A stretch of 64,000 bases of DNA from Shewanella olleyana. Its GTDB lineage: Bacteria > Pseudomonadota > Gammaproteobacteria > Enterobacterales > Shewanellaceae. Position 1 is the first letter of the stretch; every line of letters begins with the position of its first letter. Positions 13,049-23,100 of this stretch are shown one piece after another. The notes beneath the pieces were generated by a model. The model saw only the letters and a program-made list of their open reading frames with translations, made no database searches and had not been told where the DNA came from. The stretch lies in the NCBI RefSeq assembly GCF_023283825.1, contig NZ_JAKILD010000009.1:102008-166007 (forward strand), in the 5' to 3' direction. The translations under genes and the position numbers were made by a program.

Positions 13049-13710
13049 GCAGCATTTTCCTTATCCTGTTTGTAATTGATTTCTTGGTCCGTGCGCTCTT
13101 TAAGCATTTCAATCACCGAATCCACCCCTTTCTGACGAATTAAGTTAGAAACTTCAGACTGTTTTGACGCTAATAAACTGACCCCTTCAGCCACCAAATC
13201 AAATGCCTTCCAGCTATCATCTTTTAAACGTCTTGCTTTAAATATCACCTTAATCGGTGGGCGACCGTCTTCAATAATTTGCACATTGACATCAACAAAC
13301 TTCTCATCAGTAAAGTCAGTCGCGGGTGAAAATTGGACTTTTTGATTGGTGTACTCAGTAAAAGCTTGAGCATACGTTGCGACTAAGTACCCCTCAAAAG
13401 CTTCAACAAAACGTTCACGTTGCTCTGGAGTCGTATCACGTAAGTATTGCCCCATAACCTTGTAGGCTGCATATTTATAGTCAACGTAGGGCATGAGTTC
13501 TTCACGAACAATGACTTTCAAATGGCCTAAATCGGCATCAATCAGAGCTTTATCTGTGTCAAAACGGTCAAAGGTTTTATTGGAAACTTGCTGAACTAAT
13601 TTGAAAGGATCATGAGTATCAATCTCTTCTGCTGCCACTGTAGAAAAAGTAAATATACTTGCAGCAACAAAAATTAAGGTTTGCATAAACGGTTGTAATA
13701 ACTTGCTCAT
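13045..13710 (-). CDS. mlaC: MlaC, periplasmic phospholipid-binding protein
   Basis: Soluble periplasmic shuttle carrying phospholipid between the outer-membrane MlaA complex and inner-membrane MlaFEDB. 221 residues with signal peptide (about 1-27, ending VAAEE), then the Tol_Tol_Ttg2 domain: DPFKLVQQVSNKTF, LMPYVDYKYAAYKVMG, and the ADFTDEK-like strand region. The C-terminal 25 residues are charged (KERTDQEINYKQDKENAA). Good AGGAGAG ribosome site. Between mlaD and mlaB. Confidence 0.93.
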   Translation of the reverse strand: MSKLLQPFMQTLIFVAASIFTFSTVAAEEIDTHDPFKLVQQVSNKTFDRFDTDKALIDADLGHLKVIVREELMPYVDYKYAAYKVMGQYLRDTTPEQRERFVEAFEGYLVATYAQAFTEYTNQKVQFSPATDFTDEKFVDVNVQIIEDGRPPIKVIFKARRLKDDSWKAFDLVAEGVSLLASKQSEVSNLIRQKGVDSVIEMLKERTDQEINYKQDKENAA

Positions 13711-13722
13711 ATGTCTCTCCTA

Positions 13723-14193
13723 TTAATCCTTTGAAGATACGCTATAAAGTAACTGTCCAATCAAATCTTCTAAAATAAGCGCAGAACGAGTGTCATGTAC
13801 CCTATCGCCATCAGCTAGCATCGCAATATCATCGTCCATAAAACCTGGGGTTAACCCTAAAAATTGCTCACCTAATAGTCCTGAGGTTAAAATAGATAAA
13901 CTACTGGTTTCAGGGAATTGATCATATTGTTTATCCATCGTCAACGTGACGACTGGCACTAGCTTTTTCATATCAAGCGTAATGTTAGATACTCGGCCTA
14001 CCACAACACCACCGACTTTAACCGGCGAGCGCACTTTTAACCCACCGATATTGTTAAACTCGGCCTTTAAAGTATAAGTCTCTTGGTTCGATTTAAGTTC
14101 TACATTGGCAACGTTAAACACCAGCACACAGAATGCCAACAACCCTGTTAGCAAAAAGAGTCCTACCAATAATTCTACTTTCCTTGTCAACAT
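13723..14193 (-). CDS. mlaD: MlaD, MCE-domain lipid-transfer subunit
   Basis: Inner-membrane anchored MCE protein that forms a hexameric ring on MlaE and passes phospholipids to or from MlaC. One N-terminal membrane helix (about residues 8-28) followed by a single MCE domain (FNNIGGLKVRSPVKVGGVVVGRV) and a helical C-terminus. The frame opens three codons earlier at a TTG (14202), but the ATG at 14193 (MLTRKVELL) has AAGTGG upstream and matches E. coli MlaD; that gives 156 residues. Confidence 0.94.
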   Translation of the reverse strand: MLTRKVELLVGLFLLTGLLAFCVLVFNVANVELKSNQETYTLKAEFNNIGGLKVRSPVKVGGVVVGRVSNITLDMKKLVPVVTLTMDKQYDQFPETSSLSILTSGLLGEQFLGLTPGFMDDDIAMLADGDRVHDTRSALILEDLIGQLLYSVSSKD

Positions 14194-14228
14194 ATGCTTC
14201 AACCACTTAAATTAATGAATGCAAAAAA

Positions 14229-15014
14229 TTACTGACCAAACATGATTGCTGTGAGCAAAAAGTCGAGTGCGAGTACCGCTAAACTTGCTTGAACAACTGT
14301 CGATGTCGTTGCCTTACTTATTCCTTCAGGATTAGGCGTCACCTCATAGCCACGATACAAGGCAATCCAAGTCACCACTATGCCAAATATAGTGCTCTTA
14401 ATTAAACAGTTCACAATATCTTGGCGCCATTCAATTGAAGACTGCAGGATTGACCAAAAAGAACCGCTATCAATGCCTTTCCATTCAACGCCTACCAGAT
14501 GACCACCTAAAATACCCACAAGACAGAACATCATGGTCAACAAAGGGACGCTGATCACCCCCGCCCAAAAGCGCGGCGCAATAACTTGTCTTAACGGATC
14601 AATCGCCATCATCTCTAAACTAGACAGCTGCTCTGTCGATTTCATTAAACCGATTTCAGCAGTCAATGCTGAGCCCGCACGACCTGCAAACAACAATGCC
14701 GTCACTACAGGGCCAAGTTCACGTAATAAACTTAGCGCAACCATTGGGCCTAAACTTTCAACTGTGCCAAAATCTGCTAATACCGTATAGCCTTGCAGCG
14801 CCAGTACCATGCCGATAAACAGTCCTGATACCACAATGATGACCATGGAGCGAACACCAAGCACATACATTTGTTTAATCAGTAACGGCAAGCCTTTTAC
14901 AAAGTTGGGCACATTGATAATAGCGCCCCAAAGCATTAACCCTGCGCGGCCTAATCCTGCGACAACGTCTAATGCAGTACGGCCTAAATTGGTAATCTGA
15001 TTAATTACGCCCAC
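14229..15014 (-). CDS. mlaE: MlaE, permease of the Mla ABC transporter
   Basis: Permease subunit (MlaE/YrbE family) with five to six membrane segments over 261 residues; conserved [20 protein letters not shown] and the [14 protein letters not shown] coupling-helix region that meets MlaF are visible. It maintains outer-membrane lipid asymmetry together with MlaF, MlaD and MlaB. The start overlaps the mlaF end by 14 bases, implying translational coupling. Confidence 0.95.
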   Translation of the reverse strand: MGVINQITNLGRTALDVVAGLGRAGLMLWGAIINVPNFVKGLPLLIKQMYVLGVRSMVIIVVSGLFIGMVLALQGYTVLADFGTVESLGPMVALSLLRELGPVVTALLFAGRAGSALTAEIGLMKSTEQLSSLEMMAIDPLRQVIAPRFWAGVISVPLLTMMFCLVGILGGHLVGVEWKGIDSGSFWSILQSSIEWRQDIVNCLIKSTIFGIVVTWIALYRGYEVTPNPEGISKATTSTVVQASLAVLALDFLLTAIMFGQ

Positions 15015-15828
15015 TTAACATCTCCTGTTGGTAATCTTCTGCAGGAAAATGAAATGGAACCGGCCCATCAGGTCTACCATTAATAAATTGTTCAATTTGC
15101 GGGTTTTTTGATGCTTGAAGCTCATCAGGCGTTCCTGATGCAATGACTTTCTTTTCTGCAATCACGTAAACATAGTCAGCGATACTCAGCACCGCATCAA
15201 CATCATGTGAAACCACCACAGAGGTTAAATTTAACGTACTTGAAAGCTCACCAATTAATTTCACCAGCATGCCCATAGAAATAGGGTCTTGGCCTGCAAA
15301 AGGTTCGTCATAGAGGATCATTTCAGGTTCAAGGGCGATGGCACGGGCAAGTGCCGCACGGCGCTGCATCCCACCAGATAACTCATTGGGGTTCATTAAC
15401 GCGGCGCCTCGTAAGCCAACCGCTTGTAGCTTCATCATCACCACTTTACGGATAATGCTTTCAGGTAAGCCAGAATGTTCACGTAGTGCAAATGCGACAT
15501 TATCAAACACATTCATATCAGTGAATAATGCACCACTTTGAAATAACATGCTCATGCGTTTACGCAGCTCAAATAATTGCTGGCGCTTAAGTTGATGCAC
15601 ATTTTGACCGCTAAATAACACTTCACCGCTATCTGGAGTAAGTTGACCACCAATGAGCTTTAACAAGGTGGTTTTGCCTATCCCACTAGGGCCCATAATT
15701 GCTGTCACTTTACCTTTGGGAATATTTAGACAAATATCATCAAAAATGACGCGTGAACCACGACTGAATTTCATATGACGAATTTCAACCAAAGCTGGTG
15801 TTATGTTTACTAAACTTGAATCTGACAT
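15001..15828 (-). CDS. mlaF: MlaF, ATPase of the Mla ABC transporter
   Basis: ABC ATPase driving phospholipid transport by MlaFEDB. 275 residues with Walker [15 protein letters not shown]-loop [12 protein letters not shown], signature [14 protein letters not shown], Walker [14 protein letters not shown] and the switch His in VVVSHDVD. The C-terminal extension after residue 245 ([18 protein letters not shown]) is the Mla-specific tail that reaches over the partner subunit. First gene of the minus-strand mla operon, divergent from yrbG. Confidence 0.96.
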   Translation of the reverse strand: MSDSSLVNITPALVEIRHMKFSRGSRVIFDDICLNIPKGKVTAIMGPSGIGKTTLLKLIGGQLTPDSGEVLFSGQNVHQLKRQQLFELRKRMSMLFQSGALFTDMNVFDNVAFALREHSGLPESIIRKVVMMKLQAVGLRGAALMNPNELSGGMQRRAALARAIALEPEMILYDEPFAGQDPISMGMLVKLIGELSSTLNLTSVVVSHDVDAVLSIADYVYVIAEKKVIASGTPDELQASKNPQIEQFINGRPDGPVPFHFPAEDYQQEMLSGRN

Positions 15829-16005
15829 AGAGGAAATAATAGCCTTCCTGGCCCGTAAGATGTAGAACTGAATTGTACGAAATTGTGTAAGAACCTACAA
15901 CAAATCAATCACCATGAGTTACAATTCACAACAATTATCGCATCAGCTCATATTTTTGTTAAAATTCTGCACAAATATCGCTATCAACACATTTTTTGGA
16001 ACAAC

Positions 16006-16968
16006 ATGGTTTTTAATATTTTGATGCTAATCGCTGGCTTAGGCGTTTTAGTTTGGAGCGCCGACCGCTTCGTATATGGCGCGGCCGCTTTCGCTCGAAA
16101 CCTAGGTCTACCGCCAATGTTGATTGGTTTAACGATTGTGGCAATGGGCAGTTCTGCACCAGAAATGTTTGTCGCAGCCACCGCATCGATGGAAGGCATG
16201 AGTGATACCGCTGTCGGTAATGTCCTAGGCTCTAACGTTGCCAATATCACTTTAATATTAGGTATAACTGCCTTACTCGGGGCGATTTCAGTCAGTTCAC
16301 AGACCTTAAAACGTGAAATACCGTTAATGTTAGCCGCTACAGTGCTAGCAGGTTATTTGATCCATGATGGCATGCTCACCCGCGTTGATGGCGGCATTTT
16401 ATTGGTCGCCTTTTTGGGATTAATGGGCTTCTTTATATGGCAAGCCATGAGAAATAAACAAATTGATCCATTATCTGACGAATCTGATGCAGAGATCCCT
16501 AAAAATGTACCCACATTACATGCTATTATCTGGATAATTGTAGGCATGATACTGTTACCGCTTTCAGCTGACTGGATGGTGACTGGCGCTGTCGGCATTG
16601 CCAAGACATTTGGACTGTCGGATTTAGTCATTGGTTTAACTATCATTGCTGTTGGAACAAGCTTACCAGAGCTCGCAGCTTGTATTGCAGGGGTACTTAA
16701 AAAAGAAGATGACCTCGCCATTGGTAACATTGTCGGGTCGAACTTATTTAATATTTTAGCGGTGTTGGCGATCCCAGGGCTGATAGCCCCTGGTGAAATA
16801 GATGCCCAAGCAAGTAGCCGTGATTTTTACATGGTGCTTGGTACCAGTACTGCACTAGTTGTTTTAGTATTATCCAGTGGCGCTAAAAAGCAGCTTACTC
16901 GCTGGCATGGCGCCATTTTATTAGTCGTCTTTATTGCGTACCAGATTGTCTTATTTCAATCTCAATAA
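16006..16968 (+). CDS. yrbG: calcium/sodium antiporter, YrbG family
   Basis: CaCA-superfamily cation exchanger with ten membrane helices in two inverted repeats. The ion-binding alpha repeats are seen twice: VAMGSSAPEMFVAATA with GNVLGSNVANI, and AVGTSLPELAACIAG with GNIVGSNLFNI. The frame is open from 15883, but the ATG at 16006 (MVFNILMLIAGLGV) starts directly with the first helix and matches the 320-325 residue family length. Transport direction and physiological ion are not settled for YrbG. It precedes kdsD as in E. coli. Confidence 0.93.
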   Translation: MVFNILMLIAGLGVLVWSADRFVYGAAAFARNLGLPPMLIGLTIVAMGSSAPEMFVAATASMEGMSDTAVGNVLGSNVANITLILGITALLGAISVSSQTLKREIPLMLAATVLAGYLIHDGMLTRVDGGILLVAFLGLMGFFIWQAMRNKQIDPLSDESDAEIPKNVPTLHAIIWIIVGMILLPLSADWMVTGAVGIAKTFGLSDLVIGLTIIAVGTSLPELAACIAGVLKKEDDLAIGNIVGSNLFNILAVLAIPGLIAPGEIDAQASSRDFYMVLGTSTALVVLVLSSGAKKQLTRWHGAILLVVFIAYQIVLFQSQ

Positions 16969-17036
16969 CGGGGCATAAAGACTTTTACCTCACCAAAGCT
17001 ATTATTTAATTAGCTTTGGAACAGAGTGAGAGAGCT

Positions 17037-18014
17037 ATGATAGATCAGAAACAATTGCGTCAATGGGGCCGTCAAGTCATTGATATTGAAAAGTCAGCTT
17101 TAGATAATCTATATCAATACGTTGACTCCGATGCATTTGGACAAGCTTGTGAACTTATTTTGCAATGTAAAGGTAAAGTGATTGTCATGGGTATGGGGAA
17201 ATCAGGCCATATCGGCAATAAGATTTCTGCCACTCTTGCAAGCACAGGAACACCTGCGTTTTTTGTTCACCCTGGTGAAGCAAGCCATGGTGACTTAGGC
17301 GCATTGGATAAAAACGATATTATTCTCGCCATTTCAAACTCTGGCGAATCCAGTGAAATCCTCACCTTACTACCTGTGATTCAGCGCATGGGCGTACCCG
17401 TGATTGCCATAACAGGCAAACCTGAATCCAATATGGCGCGCTTATCTAAACTGCACCTTTGTATTGAAGTACCTGAAGAAGCTTGCCCATTAGGATTGGC
17501 ACCTACATCAAGTACCACTGCGACACTGGTGATGGGTGATGCATTAGCGGTAGCATTGCTTCAAGCCAAAGGGTTCACCCGTGATGACTTTGCACTATCG
17601 CACCCTGGCGGCTCTTTAGGCCGTAAATTATTGTTAAAAGTGTCAGATGTTATGCATCAAGGCAATGATGTCCCACAAGTTAATAGCAAGGTTTGTATTA
17701 CCGAGTCGTTATACGAAATCTCTAATAAAGGTTTAGGTATGACCGCTGTCACTGATGACAGTGGCAAACTCGTCGGTATCTTTACAGATGGCGATTTACG
17801 CCGAGTTATTGATGCAGAAAAAAATCTTCGTACTACAGCTATTGCTGATGTCATGTCGCCTAACTGTATAACAATTAGTGCCGATATTTTAGCAGCACAA
17901 GCGCTACAAATTATGGATGAGAAAAGCATTAACGGCTTAATTGTTGTTGATGGTAACCAACAACCTGTTGGCGCACTTAATATGCTAGACATGGTCAAAG
18001 CAGGAGTTATTTAA
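17037..18014 (+). CDS. kdsD: D-arabinose 5-phosphate isomerase KdsD
   Basis: Interconverts ribulose 5-phosphate and arabinose 5-phosphate, the first step to Kdo in LPS inner core. The SIS domain (about 40-175) has GMGKSGHIGNKISATLASTG and HPGEASHGDLG; two CBS domains follow (about 205-325). The ATG at 17037, preceded by GAGAG, gives 325 residues (E. coli 328); a TTG at 17016 is a less likely start. The last ten codons and the stop are part of a 34-bp tandem duplication, described separately; the protein itself is intact. Confidence 0.95.
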   Translation: MIDQKQLRQWGRQVIDIEKSALDNLYQYVDSDAFGQACELILQCKGKVIVMGMGKSGHIGNKISATLASTGTPAFFVHPGEASHGDLGALDKNDIILAISNSGESSEILTLLPVIQRMGVPVIAITGKPESNMARLSKLHLCIEVPEEACPLGLAPTSSTTATLVMGDALAVALLQAKGFTRDDFALSHPGGSLGRKLLLKVSDVMHQGNDVPQVNSKVCITESLYEISNKGLGMTAVTDDSGKLVGIFTDGDLRRVIDAEKNLRTTAIADVMSPNCITISADILAAQALQIMDEKSINGLIVVDGNQQPVGALNMLDMVKAGVI

Positions 18015-18052
18015 TATGCTAGACATGGTCAAAGCAGGAGTTATTTAATATG
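17977..18052 (+). repeat. 34-bp perfect tandem duplication at the kdsD/kdsC junction
   Basis: The unit beginning TTAATATGCTAGACATGGTC occurs at 17977-18010 and 18011-18044 without a mismatch, and its first 8 bases begin a third copy running into the kdsC start codon (18050). The first copy encodes the end of KdsD; the second, after the stop, forms a duplicate 10-codon mini-ORF (18016-18048, MLDMVKAGVI) and carries the GGAG ribosome site for kdsC. Because the duplication begins around the stop codon, neither neighbouring protein is altered. Confidence 0.97.
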
Positions 18053-18613
18053 TCAGAAGCACAAGTTCATCAAGGTTTATACGGCCCAGTTAGTGATGAT
18101 GTATGGCAACGAGCTAAAAAAATTAAACTCCTTATCTGTGATGTCGACGGCGTATTTTCTGATGGCCGCATCTACTTAAGTAATGCAGGTGAAGAGCTTA
18201 AAGCATTTCATACCCGTGATGGTTATGGCGTACGTTCAATATTAACCAGTGGCATTAATGTTGCCGTGATCACAGGGCGTAAGTCAGCCATTGTAGAAAA
18301 CCGCATGACCGCCTTAGGCGTAAGTCATATTTATCAGGGCGTAGACGATAAACTTACACCATTTAAAGACTTATTGAGCATTTATAATGTCACTGCTGAT
18401 GAAGTTGCTTACATTGGTGATGATATGGTCGATTTACCCGTTATGAAAGAGGTAGGGTTAGCGGTTTGTGTTGCCGACGGTCACCCATTTGTAAAGCGCC
18501 ATTGCCAAATGATTACCAGTATCAATGGCGGTAATGGTGCATTAAGAGAATTAACTGATTTACTATTAGTTAGCCAAGACAAGTTTGAATCGGCCCACGG
18601 AATGAGTATATGA
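18050..18613 (+). CDS. kdsC: 3-deoxy-D-manno-octulosonate 8-phosphate phosphatase KdsC
   Basis: HAD-superfamily C0 phosphatase removing phosphate from Kdo-8-P. 187 residues with the nucleophile motif ICDVDGVFSDGRIY (motif I DxD), TGRKSAIVENR, the lysine in KLTPF, and IGDDMVDLPVM (motif IV). Starts within the third partial copy of the 34-bp duplication and overlaps lptC by four bases, consistent with the kdsD-kdsC-lptC-lptA-lptB operon of gammaproteobacteria. Confidence 0.96.
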   Translation: MSEAQVHQGLYGPVSDDVWQRAKKIKLLICDVDGVFSDGRIYLSNAGEELKAFHTRDGYGVRSILTSGINVAVITGRKSAIVENRMTALGVSHIYQGVDDKLTPFKDLLSIYNVTADEVAYIGDDMVDLPVMKEVGLAVCVADGHPFVKRHCQMITSINGGNGALRELTDLLLVSQDKFESAHGMSI

Positions 18614-19170
18614 GCCGCACCACACTCGCCATTTTAGCGTTTTTTGGTGCTGCATTAGTTTTGTACTGGCAAGTGCAAGTCAAACGCAGCCAGATAGAAG
18701 CAACCAAGCTTCCTGATCCTGCGCGCCCAGAGTTTATTGCCAACGATTTACGTAGCACCGAATTTAATGCCCAAGGTTTAGTACAAAGCCGTGTTTCAGC
18801 AAAACATATGGAGCACTTTCAGCAAACCAATGAAACCTTATTCACTGAACCAGTTTATTTGGTGTATCCAGAAAATGGTGAAGCTGAGTGGCAATTAACT
18901 GCTGATTTAGGCAAGCTTAATAAAGAGACTGGCAAAGTCGTGCTGCAAAATAATGTTATTATTGATGCAATAAACATCAATGAACCAGTACAATCTTTGA
19001 CAACTACTATGCTAGCACTGGATTTGAACACCATGATCATGACATCTGATCGACAAATTTATGTGACTGGTCAAGATTTTAATATACAAGGCTTAGGCCT
19101 TTATGCTGATTTAAATGCCGAAGAATTAGAGCTTTTAAGTCAAGTAGAAGGAACGTATGAAGCAAAGTAA
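18610..19170 (+). CDS. lptC: LptC, LPS export inner-membrane bitopic protein
   Basis: Bitopic component of the Lpt bridge that takes LPS from LptB2FG to LptA. 186 residues: one N-terminal membrane helix (about 4-20) and a periplasmic beta-jellyroll (DLRSTEFNAQGLVQSRVSAK; GEAEWQLTADLGKL; LDLNTMIMTSDRQIYVTG). It overlaps kdsC at its start and lptA at its end (14 bases), so the genes are translationally coupled. Confidence 0.93.
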   Translation: MSRTTLAILAFFGAALVLYWQVQVKRSQIEATKLPDPARPEFIANDLRSTEFNAQGLVQSRVSAKHMEHFQQTNETLFTEPVYLVYPENGEAEWQLTADLGKLNKETGKVVLQNNVIIDAININEPVQSLTTTMLALDLNTMIMTSDRQIYVTGQDFNIQGLGLYADLNAEELELLSQVEGTYEAK

Positions 19171-19945
19171 CAACCTTACTGACTCACTACATCATCTTGC
19201 AAAGATGAGTCTAGTTGGAATAAGCCTAATTGGAATGACTAGCGTTAGCGCTAAAGAAGGCGATTTACAACAAGAGCTTAAAGTCGCCGCTGTAAGCCAA
19301 AAAGCAGACATTAAAAACAACCAAGTTATTTTCTTTGGGCCAGTAAATGTCACCCAAGGTACAATCAATATAAATGCCGACCAATTACGTGCATTTAGTG
19401 AAGAGTCCGGAAGCCAAAAAACCATGGTTGCTACTGGTAGCCCTGCCACTTTTTCTCAAGAATTGGACGATGGCCGTATTGGTACAGCGAGTGCCAATGA
19501 AATTAGATATGAACTTGCCACCAGTATTTTAACCTTAAAAGGTAACGCTAAACTTGATCAAGCGGGTAGCCAAGTTACAGGCAACTTAATTAGCTACAAC
19601 ATTGATAAACAACAGCTTATTGCAGAAAGCACTGGTAATGGTCAAGATCGTGTTATTACTATTTTTCAACCTGAAAACCACTCAGGTTTAAATGACTCTA
19701 AAGATAACTCAACTCAAATTGAAGATGTTCTAGTCGAGCCTAATGAGCCTGCGGTCGAACTAGAAGAGTCAGAAAACCAAATACAAGATCAAGCCACTTC
19801 AGCCAATGGTGAAGCTGAAACGGTTAAAGATGCAGTGATTGATGCGCAAGCTGATATGCCTGCAATTGAAGAGCCTGTATTAAATAAAAATATCCCTGCT
19901 ACTGATGCATTACCTATCACACCAGCGCTAGAGCAAACTCAATAA
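19157..19945 (+). CDS. lptA: LptA, periplasmic LPS transport bridge protein, with long acidic tail
   Basis: Polymerising beta-jellyroll protein that bridges the periplasm for LPS export. After a signal peptide (about 1-33) the OstA domain is clear ([45 protein letters not shown]). It is 262 residues, against ~185 in E. coli: from about residue 175 there is an acidic, Glu/Gln/Ala/Pro-rich tail with no obvious fold ([16 protein letters not shown]). The stop overlaps lptB by one base. The core assignment is secure; the role of the tail is unknown. Confidence 0.93.
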   Translation: MKQSNNLTDSLHHLAKMSLVGISLIGMTSVSAKEGDLQQELKVAAVSQKADIKNNQVIFFGPVNVTQGTININADQLRAFSEESGSQKTMVATGSPATFSQELDDGRIGTASANEIRYELATSILTLKGNAKLDQAGSQVTGNLISYNIDKQQLIAESTGNGQDRVITIFQPENHSGLNDSKDNSTQIEDVLVEPNEPAVELEESENQIQDQATSANGEAETVKDAVIDAQADMPAIEEPVLNKNIPATDALPITPALEQTQ

Positions 19946-20676
19946 TGACGCAAATTACCTTAACTGCAGAAAACTTGGCGAAGAGCTACAAAAGCCGCCA
20001 AGTCGTTAAAAACGTAAGTTTGACAGTTAAAACAGGTCAAATCGTTGGGCTTTTGGGTCCTAATGGTGCAGGTAAAACCACCACGTTTTACATGGTTGTT
20101 GGGCTAGTGAAAAGTGATAAAGGCCGTATTTTAATTGATTCAGACGATCTTACAGCAGATCCAATGCATTTACGGGCTCGCAAAGGCATTGGATATTTAC
20201 CTCAAGAAGCCAGTATTTTTCGTAAGCTGACCGTCCACGATAACATCATGGCCGTTTTACAAACCCGTAAAAGCTTAACGACTGAACAACGTATAGAAGA
20301 GCTAGAGCACTTATTAGAAGAGTTCAATATTACTCATATCCGCGATAGCCAAGGTATGGCTTTGTCAGGTGGTGAACGTCGACGTGTCGAAATCGCCAGA
20401 GCATTAGCCGCCAACCCTAAGTTCATTTTACTCGATGAACCTTTTGCTGGGGTAGATCCTATCTCCGTGATAGATATCAAGAAAATTATTCAACAATTAA
20501 AAAGTCGTGGTTTAGGCGTGTTAATTACTGACCACAATGTTCGTGAAACACTTGATGTATGTGAGCATGCGTATATTGTCAGTCACGGCGATTTAATCGC
20601 TGAAGGCACGCCTGCTGAAATCTTAGACAATCAGCAAGTCAGGTCAGTATACTTAGGTGAGCAATTCAAGCTATAG
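19945..20676 (+). CDS. lptB: LptB, ATPase of the LPS export ABC transporter
   Basis: Cytoplasmic ATPase powering LPS extraction by LptB2FG. 243 residues: Walker [15 protein letters not shown]-loop [14 protein letters not shown], signature [15 protein letters not shown], Walker [14 protein letters not shown], switch [10 protein letters not shown]. The one-base overlap with lptA (TAATG) indicates coupling. About 180 bases separate it from rpoN, enough for a separate rpoN promoter. Confidence 0.97.
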   Translation: MTQITLTAENLAKSYKSRQVVKNVSLTVKTGQIVGLLGPNGAGKTTTFYMVVGLVKSDKGRILIDSDDLTADPMHLRARKGIGYLPQEASIFRKLTVHDNIMAVLQTRKSLTTEQRIEELEHLLEEFNITHIRDSQGMALSGGERRRVEIARALAANPKFILLDEPFAGVDPISVIDIKKIIQQLKSRGLGVLITDHNVRETLDVCEHAYIVSHGDLIAEGTPAEILDNQQVRSVYLGEQFKL

Positions 20677-20857
20677 TTAGCATTCTTTAGTGCACTATAT
20701 GGCATTTCGCGACCAGTATCAGTCCCACTTTTTAGCGCTATGTTCTAGACTCAACTTAAGCCAAGGTTCAGCTTAAGCCTAGAAGCAGTTTAAAAAGGTG
20801 CTAGACCCACAAAATTGTTAGTCGCGATGATGAAATTCAATTAGGGATAAGCGGTAA

Positions 20858-22342
20858 ATGAAAGCCTCACTCCAACTTAAAATGGGTCAACACCTGACAA
20901 TGACCCCTCAGTTGCAACAAGCCATTCGCTTATTGCAACTTTCCTCATTGGAGCTCCAGCAAGAAATTCAACAAGCACTAGACTCAAATCCACTCCTTGA
21001 GCTCGAAGATGAGTTTGCTAAAGCAAAAGAACCTGTAAAAGAGAACGCCCAGCAAACCGATACTGATTTTAGTGACAACAGCCAAGTTACCGTTGAAAAA
21101 GACACCTCAACGGTGGATACCACAGAATCATTGACCAAAGAGTCAATGCCTGAAGATCTTCCTATGGACACCACATGGGATGAAGTTTATACCGCCTCTC
21201 CTAGCTCAGGCTCTGGCGCAGTTGCTCGTGATGACGATATGCCCTTTCAAGGTGAAACCACCGAAGGCCTATATGAACATCTTGAGTGGCAAAAAAACCT
21301 TACCCCATTTTCAGAAAATGATTTGGTCATCGCAACTGCCATTATCGATGCAGTAGATGAACGTGGTTATTTAACTCAAACCACCGAAGATATTTTACAA
21401 GCTTTAGGTCTTGAAGATATTGAGCTCGACGAAGTTGAAGCCGTACTCAAACGAGTTCAGCATTTTGATCCTGTAGGCGTTGCAGCAAGAGATTTAAGTG
21501 AATGCTTAATGATCCAACTCGGGCAATACCCTGATGAGATCCCTTGCATCGACAATGTAAAATTGCTCATCGGTGAACACCTTGATTTAATTGCTGGCCG
21601 CGACTTTAGATTATTAATGCGTAAAACCAAGCTTAAAGAAGATGATTTACGCGAAGCTATTCAATTTATTCAAACGCTTAACCCGCGTCCGGGCTTACAA
21701 ATTACGCCAATTAAAGATGAATATGTCATTCCTGATGTGACAGTGTTTAAAAAGAGTGGTCGTTGGGTCGTTGAATTAAATCCAGATAACATGCCTAAAA
21801 TTGGTGTTAATCAGCAATATGCAGCTATGGCGAAAGGTTCTGCAAATCAGTCAGACAGCCAGTTTATTCGCGGCCATTTACAAGAAGCCAAATGGTTTAT
21901 AAAAAGTATTGAAAGCCGCAACGAAACCTTATTAAAAGTGGCTAATTGCATTGTGCAATTCCAGCAAGGTTTCTTTGAGTTTGGTGAAGAAGCCATGAAA
22001 CCAATGGTACTTAATGACATTGCAGAAGCCGTTGAGATGCATGAGTCGACTATTTCGCGTGTTACCACCCAAAAATACATGCACACCCCTCGCGGACTTT
22101 TTGAACTAAAATATTTCTTCTCTAGCCATGTTAGTACTGATGATGGTGGAGAATGTTCTTCTACTGCAATTCGAGCCTTTATTAAAAAGCTTGTTGCAGC
22201 AGAAAACCAGCAAAAGCCACTTAGCGATAGTAAAATGGCGACGCTATTGGCAGAACAAGGGATTAATGTTGCTCGGCGTACAATCGCCAAATATCGTGAA
22301 GCAATGCTCATCCCTCCCTCAAACCAACGCAAAAGCTTGTAA
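20858..22342 (+). CDS. rpoN: RNA polymerase sigma-54 factor
   Basis: Sigma factor for -24/-12 promoters that need enhancer-binding ATPases. 494 residues: Gln-rich region I ([20 protein letters not shown]), acidic region II (about 50-125), core-binding region III, the HTH, and the C-terminal RpoN box [12 protein letters not shown] that reads the -24 element. It begins the rpoN-hpf-ptsN-rapZ-ptsO cluster. Its presence is relevant to the candidate -24/-12 promoter at 26441. Confidence 0.97.
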   Translation: MKASLQLKMGQHLTMTPQLQQAIRLLQLSSLELQQEIQQALDSNPLLELEDEFAKAKEPVKENAQQTDTDFSDNSQVTVEKDTSTVDTTESLTKESMPEDLPMDTTWDEVYTASPSSGSGAVARDDDMPFQGETTEGLYEHLEWQKNLTPFSENDLVIATAIIDAVDERGYLTQTTEDILQALGLEDIELDEVEAVLKRVQHFDPVGVAARDLSECLMIQLGQYPDEIPCIDNVKLLIGEHLDLIAGRDFRLLMRKTKLKEDDLREAIQFIQTLNPRPGLQITPIKDEYVIPDVTVFKKSGRWVVELNPDNMPKIGVNQQYAAMAKGSANQSDSQFIRGHLQEAKWFIKSIESRNETLLKVANCIVQFQQGFFEFGEEAMKPMVLNDIAEAVEMHESTISRVTTQKYMHTPRGLFELKYFFSSHVSTDDGGECSSTAIRAFIKKLVAAENQQKPLSDSKMATLLAEQGINVARRTIAKYREAMLIPPSNQRKSL

Positions 22343-22366
22343 GCCTTTGTTATTGGAGGATGATAT

Positions 22367-22654
22367 ATGCAAATTAACTTGACTGGGCACCATGTAGAAA
22401 TTACTCAATCTTTACGAGAGTACGTACAAACTAAGTTTTCAAAGCTTGAACGACACTTCGAACAGATCAATAATGTTCATGTTGTGCTCAATGTTCAGAA
22501 GCTGCAACAAATTGCTGAAGCAAAATTACACCTCAAAGGAGGTGAAGTTTTTGCCATATCACAGAACGCAGATATGTATGTCGCAATTGACGCCCTGATA
22601 GACAAATTAGATCGTCAGGTAATTAAACACAAAGAGAAGTTAACTAAGCACTAA
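22367..22654 (+). CDS. hpf: ribosome hibernation promoting factor (short HPF)
   Basis: Binds the 30S channel in stationary phase and promotes 100S dimers. 95 residues, the short form, with the S30EA/HPF fold signatures INLTGHHVEITQSLREYV, KLERHFEQINNVHVVL and DMYVAIDALIDKLDRQ. A strong GGAGG ribosome site lies just upstream of the ATG. Position after rpoN is the standard arrangement. Confidence 0.96.
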   Translation: MQINLTGHHVEITQSLREYVQTKFSKLERHFEQINNVHVVLNVQKLQQIAEAKLHLKGGEVFAISQNADMYVAIDALIDKLDRQVIKHKEKLTKH

Positions 22655-22656
22655 CG

Positions 22657-23100
22657 ATGGAACTTCGCACAATTCTGCAACCGGCGTGCACGACCTGCGC
22701 CACGCCGGGCAGTAAAAAAAAGGTATTGGAACTCATCAGCAATTTAATGGCTGCCCAATACCCAACCTTGTCATCACAGGCTATTTTTGAAAGTTTAATA
22801 GCCCGTGAGAAAATGGGTAGTACAGGTATAGGAAATGGCATTGCAATTCCGCATGGTCGATTAACTGATATCGAAGAACCGATAGCAATTTTGATCAAGT
22901 GTGAAGAAGGCATTGAGTTTGATGCTATCGACAAGAAACCCGTGGATATTTTATTTGCGCTGCTTGTTCCTTCAGATCAATGCCAACAGCATTTAAGTAC
23001 GCTGTCGAGTATGGCTGAAAAACTGAGCGATAAATTAATCCTTAAGCGACTTCGAAAGAGTCATGACGCTACAGAACTTTATCAGGTTATTACTGCATGA
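22657..23100 (+). CDS. ptsN: PTS IIA-like nitrogen-regulatory protein PtsN (EIIA-Ntr)
   Basis: Terminal phosphoacceptor of the regulatory PTS-Ntr chain (PtsP, PtsO, PtsN), controlling K+ transport and other targets. 147 residues with the EIIA type-2 fold; the phosphorylated histidine is in [13 protein letters not shown]. The Cys pair and Pro near the N-terminus ([14 protein letters not shown]) resembles the family's short N-terminal extension. Its stop overlaps rapZ by four bases. Confidence 0.95.
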   Translation: MELRTILQPACTTCATPGSKKKVLELISNLMAAQYPTLSSQAIFESLIAREKMGSTGIGNGIAIPHGRLTDIEEPIAILIKCEEGIEFDAIDKKPVDILFALLVPSDQCQQHLSTLSSMAEKLSDKLILKRLRKSHDATELYQVITA

